In this document: one piece after another, positions 38,201 through 47,200 of the stretch | How positions within the stretch are numbered: position 1 is the stretch's first letter | Layout: every line of letters begins with the position of its first letter | Assembly: GCA_963377175.1 (NCBI GenBank) | Contig: CAUJNA010003505.1 | Coordinates: 267,331-331,330 of the forward strand | DNA from: Effrenium voratum | Taxonomy: Eukaryota > Sar > Dinophyceae > Suessiales > Symbiodiniaceae | Direction: 5' to 3' | DNA: 64,000 nucleotides | Made by a program: the position numbers and the translations under genes | Notes under the pieces: model-generated | The model's database searches: none | What the model saw: the letters and a program-made list of their open reading frames with translations, nothing else | Told to the model about the DNA's origin: nothing

Positions 38201-41200
38201 ACAAGCAAGTCTCAGACCAGTGTTTCTTTTCTCCTTTTCTAAGGGTCCCCCGGTAGTGCCCTTTTATCTTTTTTTTTGGGAGGGTTCCCCTACTAAAAAA
38301 GACTACAGAAAAATGGGTACCCTTGTTCAAACCTCTCTACTGGAGGACCTTGTTTTGAAGTCAGCTACCACAAGTGGCTTGCGCCGCGCCGTTTGGTGCA
38401 AAGTCACCCAAGTGCAAGGCTCAGCGGGGCGGTCCTCAGAGGCATGTCTTCAAAGGTTCCTATTGACCATTTTAGTAGGCTTGTGTTACCTGGTTCATTA
38501 GGCTAATATGTACGTAATGCTAAGGTGACATATATGGGCATGGTGAAATATATGGGCTAATCTATATATATTTATTTATTTATTTGATGCTATATAGGCG
38601 ATATTTATGTAATGCCTGTATATAGCCAAAGGTGAAAATTGGGTTTGGCGCTCTGAGGTTTGCGCCTACCGAAACAATTGCTTTGATCACCAGTGTCCGG
38701 GACTCACATGTTGGGAGGACCGCAAGTTGTGCTGACCTACGGACCATTTGATCGGCTGGCCCTTCTTTCCATATCTATGTCCCTTGTTAAAGCACAACCT
38801 TTGCAACCAAAAAGGGGCTAACCAGGTTACCAGGTTGGTTTCTTCGCGTTCCTTCTCTTTGCCATCCACAAGGGCGCGCCATCCAGTTTGAGACAGGGCC
38901 GTGTTTGGCAACTGCAGCAGCTTTGCTAATAGAATTATGGCGGACCTGGGAACAACTGAAATCCTATAGTTGAACAGGGATTGGACTCACGGATCCCCGA
39001 AAAAGCTGCTTCCGGCTCCCTCTTTTGGGACCTTTTAAGTGGTAAACAAAGAGCTTGGATTCAACGCCCATCCCATCCACTCAGGAAGTCCGAAAAAACA
39101 CGTGTTGTCCCCATTTGTTGTTTTAAGGTTGAGCAAGTACGAAGCAGAATTCAACCATATTAGGTGTACCTCGGATGTCCAGGAAGGCTTCACAAAAGGG
39201 CCGCCCTTGCTCGCCAGCCGTTTTGCCCCCATGCCGCGAGTGCCTCAAACTAGCCCGGGGCGAAAAATGAGTTCGGGTCCAACTACATGTTCGTGCTTAT
39301 TTTATAGCGAGCTCACCTGATTGTAAAGCGAGCTCACCAGGATCATGCAGATCCGCTACCAATTCTTGCTTGAAGTTTTGCACGTACTGTAAAATTTGCT
39401 GATTCCCCGAGTCGAAAACTCATTTGAGCCAAAATCAAACCCCGGAAAGATTGATCCCAACCATCGAAGCGTGTGGATACTCGCCCTCTTAACTCTTTAA
39501 ATGGTTTGGCTTCACCGGGTATTGATTGTGACTCACCTTGGGAGAGTCCCCTGCTGAGGAGACCGACTAGTTTTACCAGAGGAACCCAGAACCCGTGCGT
39601 TTGCTGGCTTTTCAGAGAAACCCAGTGTTATTTGGTGCGGAGAGCCATTTTTCCATATTTTGCAGAGGGGTTTCGCACGAAACGTTCCAATTAAAAGCTG
39701 CGTTGTGAGTTCTGATGGTAGTGTTTCGTTGAGAGCAGACTGGCATCCCCACTGGAGAGTCGAGGCTTCTCCGGTGCAGATCCGTAGCCGCACCCGACCC
39801 CACCCCTAAAACATACCCACTTTAAAGGATACATTTCGGCCTGTTAAAAATCGCCTATACCAGCTGATTAATGTTGACCCCCTGGTAAAGCAGGTAGTGA
39901 TGTATCAATGTATCCTCTGAGGAACCCCAAAGCACTGTCAATTGGGGACGACTAAAATGACCGAAGCTCAGCTTTTTGACACTTTCGAAATGGCCACGAA
40001 AGCCGCCTCGAGGGAAAAAACGAAACCAACTCAGCCCCCCCTTTCGTTGTGTTGCATTGCAACGTGGACGGACAGGTTGGACTTTCAGCGGGCGCTTGTT
40101 GACCTCATTTGCCGTTGTTTCTTTCGGTTGGGACTCCTAAAATAATTTGGATTTTTAAACGACTTAGCAAGACGGTTATGACAGTTTAAAGTCAAACGCC
40201 CCTTGTCCCACTTATAACACTTACAACCTACGCTGACATTGAACATCTTGAGATCCAGAGAAGTCCGAGAGTCATGATTTAAATTTACAGTGGATGTAGA
40301 TCTTTTGACAGCTGCAGATTTGCTCATAGACACCCTTGGCTTCCTTTCATTGCCAGACTTAGATTGCATGCTCATGTTTTGCCGATCTCACGACCAACGG
40401 AGCTCACCAGGTAGGTCCTTTACTTGGGATATGATTAGTTCAGGTGTTGGAATTGATTTCGCGAGTTTCGCTTTTTGGGCTTTCCTTCATTCCCTTCCCG
40501 GCAAAACTTTGGGGCCGGGATCCTTGCCCGGGGCTGTGCTTCCTAGCAAGTCGTTCGATGGACTCGGGCTGAGGAACTTCCAGCCAAAGGCGTTGAATTC
40601 TAGGAGGGAACACGCCCCTGAACACCGCCTCAACACGGTAGGAAGCCGAGGGGCCCGGCCGATGGCGACCGCGCTCCAGTTTGGTTCTGGTGGTCGCTGC
40701 TTTTGCGGCTCTCCGTTTCGGCTACCATGAGCAAACACAAAATCTCCTCGAAGCTATTTTACATGAAAAGGTTCCCTAAACATGGTTGCCAGAGTTAGGA
40801 AGTCAATTCCCCAGCTGCAAAGTCATAGCCCCAGGTGTAAAGCCCTCGATGATATTTAATACAAGGAGGATTCCAAAACACAGGTTGCGACCGCTTGCAC
40901 CACAGGACCATCATGTGTTTTTCTCATCCTAAAAAGCCAATTTATGCTTGGCCCTTCGAACAGCAGGACGTACACGGTCCGCATCGAGGAGGAAGCATTT
41001 GCAGAAGCCCGGTCCTCGAGAAAAGCCGAACGCCTTTGTGCCACAAACAAAACTCGGATGAAGTAAAGGTGGGTAGTCCCCGCCAATGCAGATATCCGCA
41101 CTTTTTCTTTCTTTTTCGTGGTTCTTATTCGGGCTCAATTGGGTCCAAGAATCGGGTTGGCGCCCCTGGGTGGGTCCCTTTGGGACATTGGTCCGCCAGG

Positions 41201-44200
41201 ACTCCAGTCAGGCTCCATGTTAGTACGAAGGGTTACACAGTACAGTAGTGCCAGGATGCTGATGTACACATTATCTTATGCCCAGAACCTGGGCCCAGGA
41301 CTTAATTTGTTTGGTTTTACAATATCCTCAATATCATTCAAATCATGTCTTTCAAGCAATGTTGGGGTTCAAGTCTTCTGAAGCAGGAAGAGCTGAGCAC
41401 CCATTCGGCGAATGAGCTCACTGCAAAAACAAGCAACCACTTTCACTGCCAGACTGAACTCACACCTCATGTTTCTGCTCTTTTGCCCTTTTGGGCTTCT
41501 TCATTTTCCCGTTGTACACACAAAAACTAGCACTTGCAGGGGGACGAGCCAGTCTTGCTCAGTGTTTTTTTCTCAAAGGCTCCTTGTATTTATTTGCCTA
41601 CTTTGGCCACAAGATCAGCAGTGAACACATGGAGTCTTAGGTAGCGAAGGCACCTGACAAGGGAAACTGCTTGCAGATTTGGTGCAGGCTGCGACCCTTG
41701 GTGGTCAAAGGCGCACCTTCCTGATACCGCGCGGGCTCCAAGGCCGAAGGCAAGAGCCCATGGGCTCCAAAAAAGGCTCCGAATAGCTCCCCTTATGGCT
41801 CGAACTCAACATAGGGTTAGAGTCTCGGTTAGAGCCTGGAAGGTCTTTTTGTCGGGAATCTTGGTCGGCGTTTGTTTGCTTAGAATGTTACTGTTTCTGT
41901 TGTTGCTTGTTAGTTGGTTTGTTTTGTTGGTTGCTTGCCTGCTTGCCGCTTGCCTGCCTGCTGGCCTGCTTGCTGGCCTGCTTGCGTGCGTGCATGCGTG
42001 CCTGCCTGCCTGCCTGCCTGGTTGGTGGGTTGGTGGGTTGGTGGGCTGGTCGGTGGGTTGGTGGCTTACTGACCCCAGCAGGATTTCGAGACTCTCACGA
42101 GTCTCTTGAACTGGGGTGATCGTGCCCTACTCACTGCCCCAGTTGGTGGATTTTAGTCACAGTCACTCTTGGGGACGACAAGTTTGGTGGCGAACAAACA
42201 GTTTGGACTTTTTTTGTTGGCCTGTCCACTCAAAAAGTACCGTAAAGGGTCTGATCGATGGAATTGTGTGGCCCCAAATAGGTTCTTTTGACTCTCCGTG
42301 GCAATGGCCGACGGGTAAGCTTTCGGTCCGCCATACCTGGAATAGTTGGGCAATATTAGGCATCATCGTGGCGCGGTGGGGCCAGTTCAACGTGAATTCC
42401 TTTTGGGGGATGTTTTAGCCGAAGACCAACTACTTACTTCCAAAGTGTTTGGATTGAACATCGGGAAGACCACTTGAGTGGTAAATTGTCTGAACGGTGT
42501 TTGGTGCCCGAATGCTAGCCGCAGATTCTGGCAGTGACGCATGCTTGCTTTGAACACGTAAAGTAGGATGGGCTCCTCTTATAGCTCATGTTAGCTTGGT
42601 TTTCCTTTGGTTTCATTCCTCTTTTGGTTTTTCCTCAAAAGCTATCCCAATTGGGGCGCTTTAAGGCAGACCTGTAGCGAAACTCTCTGCTTTGACTTGG
42701 CCCCACTTCTGGGTGACCCAAAACCCTTTGATGGTTGCCTTCAATATCAACCCATTTGTTCAGCACATTGGGGATGGGTCCTCCAGAGACCATCACAGAA
42801 AGTTGCTTGTTTGCCAGCTGAACCTGAGAAACACCCAAACCAAGGAAGTGTGCTACAGCTATAGCGAGCTCACCTGGAGGTAACACATGCGATTCCGGGT
42901 TCCCGAGATGGAGGTGCCTCAAAAAATCCTTGATTGTGGGTGAAATTTCTAGCGCCTGGTGCAGTAATTCAACCAGCAACCATGTCCGCTCATTGTTATG
43001 TTGCTTGCCTCCCCCCCCGGCGGCCCCACGGATTTCGGGCACCCCTGTTTTGGGGGGCACATGGACCCAGCGCATCGGACATGGGTGTCGGGTGCATACA
43101 GCCTCGTGCTGGCGGGGAGAGCGGTTTGCCCTTCTTGAAAAGGGTGCTCAAAGATCGCGACCGATCGATCCAATTGGAGCCTTTTTTGGCACGATTTTAT
43201 GCAACAAACATGATTATCCTATGATCATGAGGCAGTTGCATCCCAAACAAAGCGAAAGCTTGGTTTGAGGCCCTAGTACGCAAGATGCGAAGGGAACCAC
43301 ACTTTGAGAAAAGCAAATCTACAGGTCATCTACAGCTGCGTGGTTAGAGTAGCTGGGATCCACTAAAACAGCCACTCCAGCATGAAAGTAGTTGGCACAA
43401 TTTCGTAGTCGTAGTGGGAAAGTAAGGTGGATGACCAAAGCAAAACGAGGGAACGCCATCTACTTTCAGCCTGCACAAAACATCATGCCTTTGAACAACA
43501 TGTTGGATGCCCCAGAGTTGTGGTTGTCCTTGTGGCTTCCCTTTAACCCCCCCCCCTCTGCAAAAAGGAGGAGTCCTCCCCCCCCACGATCCATAGGTCT
43601 GACTTTGAGTTCTCCATCCACCCCGACACCGAGGGCCCTGCCGATGGCCCAGAACAAGCCCGAGTTTGTGACTTTCCAAGCGCTTGGAGAGCTTGTTAGG
43701 GGGAAACCAATTCTCCAAGGACCCTCCACCATGCCTTCTGAGCATACCGCGGACCCCACATGAAAGCAATTCTCATCATGGGAGGGTTGGGGTATGCTCA
43801 AAGGTACGTTGCAGGGTTGTTGGACAATTCAATAGGCATGGTAATCAGCAAGTCTGACCTTGGGCCAACCCACTCGGGAAATACATAAAGGCTTAATATC
43901 AAATAATCCTTACTCCCGAGATTCATATAAAGCCCCTAAAAGGCCCATTATTTAGAACGGACGAAATGTCTTTTGGCATCCCATTGATGGGTTCTATGTT
44001 AATTTTCACAGCAACCCTTGATCAATCCTTAGTCCTGGGTTGTGGACACCCGTTCAAACGTCATCCTAATTCCACCTGACCATTCTTGTACCAGGAAGTG
44101 GTAAGCTTGCTGTTGTGGTGTCCGACTGCGGATTGCGGACTAGGCTTAGGCTAGGGATCCCCCCCTTCCCCATGTTGAGGGCCGAGCAAACCACGTGCTC

Positions 44201-47200
44201 TCCTTGGGTGAATGGCGCCTCAGACATCCCCTAGAACATGTTCTTGCGTACTTGTGTATCCATGCACGATGTAACCAAATATGCAAAGCTGAGCTGTCGT
44301 CTGGAGGCACAGAATCAACCACGTTCCCTTTAAGGAGGTTGTCAGCGGGGGGTTCAACGTGGGAAGTTCGTGGCCCAGTGCCCGTATTGGGCCCTCATCG
44401 TCACGAGTAACCTTTGTGGGCTGCCTTGGCTCCCCTTGCGAGTTGGCTCTGAGGGTCAAACCACCCAAAGATGAAAACAACCGCAAGTTTTGAAGATTGG
44501 TTCGGGTTTTCTTTGGTTTCATGGTCCCTGGAGCAACCCTTTTTGCCGCGGGGACAACGCAGGTCCAAGCTTTTGACTCTGGAGTCTGGGATCCGACAGT
44601 GTTAGCCACCCTCTTTAAGAAGGGGTTCATAACCTGAAACATTCTTCCCAGTCGCTTCAGTCGTTCTTTCAAGAAGCTATTCAAGCCCTTGGTCTCTGCC
44701 AATCTGCAGAGAAGGTTTATTGACCTGCCAGGAGGACCATTGACCCGACCCGGGACGGAGCCTGGCGGAGCTTTTCCATCTCCGGATCTACGCTAAAATG
44801 GGGCCCCTATTCACCAAGAGGTCTACCAATCGTGGGACTCCATTGTGCCAGACCTTCCCGAAGTGCCAAGTTGTGCCATGTTTGCTAGCCGAATCATGTT
44901 CCCCTTTGAAGCAGCAGCAGTTGTCTATCACTTTTCGCCGGTCAAACCTTGGCCCAGCGAATCAACCAATGTACAAACGGGTTCCCATTGCACCCCGTTC
45001 CTGGCAATGGGCCAGAATTAAGGGGGGCGCAGGTTTTAGACCTTGGTTTCCTTTAGGGTTCCATTTTAATTTTTGAGCCACAGCCATGTTTGTGCTTGTC
45101 GAGCCAAGGAAAAAACCGGGTCAGCGTTTCCCTGCGTTTCGAGAGGTGCTGGTATCTTCAGAGCCGGCCAACAACTCCGGAGATGTGGAGCGAGCTGGGA
45201 AGGGGTTTGGGGGGTCCACCGAAGGCACGGCTGGGTTAAACCCTTCCCGATCCTTCCCGTCAATGCTGGGGGTTAATCCCGTTTAGCTCAGACAACAATC
45301 GACGCCTGCACATTGATATGGAGCCAAGAAAGAAGGCCGCCCAAGAGGAAAGAGGAGATTGCACCAAAAAAAACAGCGAATTGGGTTCCCATCTCAATTC
45401 GCAGCAGAGAGGGGGGTGGGGTCAAAAAGATGGCCCGCTTTTTGGAGCTGGTCTTCTCTTCGTTGGTCCTCTTTAAGACTTGTAGTCTTGTAATTGCCAG
45501 ACTTCACCTGTTTTGCTCTTTAGTCCCTTTTGGCCAGCAGTACGTTTTTCATATTTCGCAGCTCGGATCAGTCTGGCCAAATTAAGTTGGTCTTGCACGG
45601 CCATTCGCACTGCTTTGGGGTTCCAGTGTATTTTGCAGGGGAGTGGTTTGATCACACTCACAGAATGTGAGCGCTGCTTCCATCGCCTTGGCACGTTGGC
45701 GAAGTCGCCTGACTTCCGCTTGCGAGGTCGCAGCGGCTGCTCATACAGCCCCCCTTTGTTGTTTGTTTAGTGTCAGCACTCGGCACTTGCTTGTTGGCGA
45801 GCAGACAGCTACAGAGAGCACAATTTACCAAATTGCAACAAAGGTGACAAAGACAGAGGACAATGCCTCAGCCGACACATGAAAGTTAAGCTGCATGCCA
45901 GCTTAAACAGAAATAGCACTTTGGGCCAGACTAAACTTGCATGCAGCGCGGTGGCCATTGTGCAGCAATAGTCATGCTGCTTTTCTTGAATCCGAATGCT
46001 TCAAAAACTTCGCGCAGGGCGCAGCCTGCGTAATTAGGACACTCGGGAGATTGCCTGGCGGAGTGCTGATTCTTAATTAGTAACCAGCAACCAGAAGAAA
46101 CGCAGCCATGGCACCCATGGCACAAATTACCATGCAGTGTGCCGAAGCCAATGTTCTTCGAGATCCTTGCTCGAGCAGTAAGAATGGATTGTGGATTTGG
46201 CGTACCTGAAAGGGTTTTCGCATGATAGTCATGCTGCCTTTCCCAATGGTGCGGGTGGTGGCAGGACTTTGTTGCCCAAGAGTTTTCAAGAAAGACTTGC
46301 GAGATCACTTTGTTTGTTTGTTTCGGCAATGCCAGGGTGGTTCCAATTGCACCGGCCTAAACAGACCGGTTATATATATATACACACATGTAAATATATG
46401 TGTGTATTACACCCGCACTGTCTAGTACAACTCTTTCCTGTACTACGGCGCCCTTTTGGATGCCTTGAAAGGGAACGAGAAGGCAAGCGTCTCCCTACGC
46501 CGCCCCTTATTGAACGCACAGCGCAGCGTCCAGGAACTGGGTGCGACCGTTCTGCATGGATTGAAAAGAGCAACATCCTTCCGAACCTCTTGTGAAGCTG
46601 GGGGAGGTATGGGAAGGTCACAATCCTTGGTCCTATGGTACCTGATGCACAGGGCAAAGTTGCGCCTCTTGGACCTTCTTAGAGAAGACAAACGGCTCCC
46701 CCTGGAATTCTGCAAGCTGGCGGGTCGAATTCCACACTCCAAAGCATTTGAAGCATTTTACAAGTGGGTGATATTCGCACAAAACACAGTTGGAAATTCA
46801 ATGGGCAGGTGATCCGCACAGACTTGCTTCTGGCATAAAGTTTGAAGTAGTCGCTACTTGTCGCCTGTTTCGGCTGCAAGGGCTCTCCATGCGAGTTGAC
46901 TCTTAGCCAGGGTTTGTACCAGGTTCAAAGCACCCTTTTGTTTGGGGGCATGGTCTTCGGCCCCTCAATAAATTTAGACAATCATTGTAAGGGCTCCTGG
47001 GGAGCTTTTCACTCACATTCTGGGAGGTAGGCTGTTGCAGCAAAGGCGACCTGCTTTGCGCGCCATGGCCGGCTGGCTCACTTTTGATCACCGGGTGCTT
47101 GAAGGCATGGAAAACGGTCCTCCTGCCATGGGCATGATCTTCTATGGGATTCATGTCCAGCCACTGAAGTGGCTTGAAATAAATAGAATCAGAAGACCCT

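Larger units (their letters stand above)
32360..43596 (+). other. Very long inferred intron or unresolved region, 11.2 kb
   Basis: Contains TA repeats (32716-32816), MITE copy C (36038-36139), an AT-rich island (36590-37480) and a GCCT/GGTT microsatellite (41930-42066). Open frames at 34832-35401 and 40290-40730 show no recognised domain. Further exons of the kinase gene may be hidden here. Confidence 0.35.

Noticed and set aside
40290..40730. 146-codon + frame
   Set aside because: Some GC-rich coding-like parts but no AG...GC pattern giving a consistent phase, and no domain.
46456..46812. 118-codon + frame, protein-like
   Set aside because: No family match; does not fit exon sizes or phase of the kinase gene. 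Kept only as a note.
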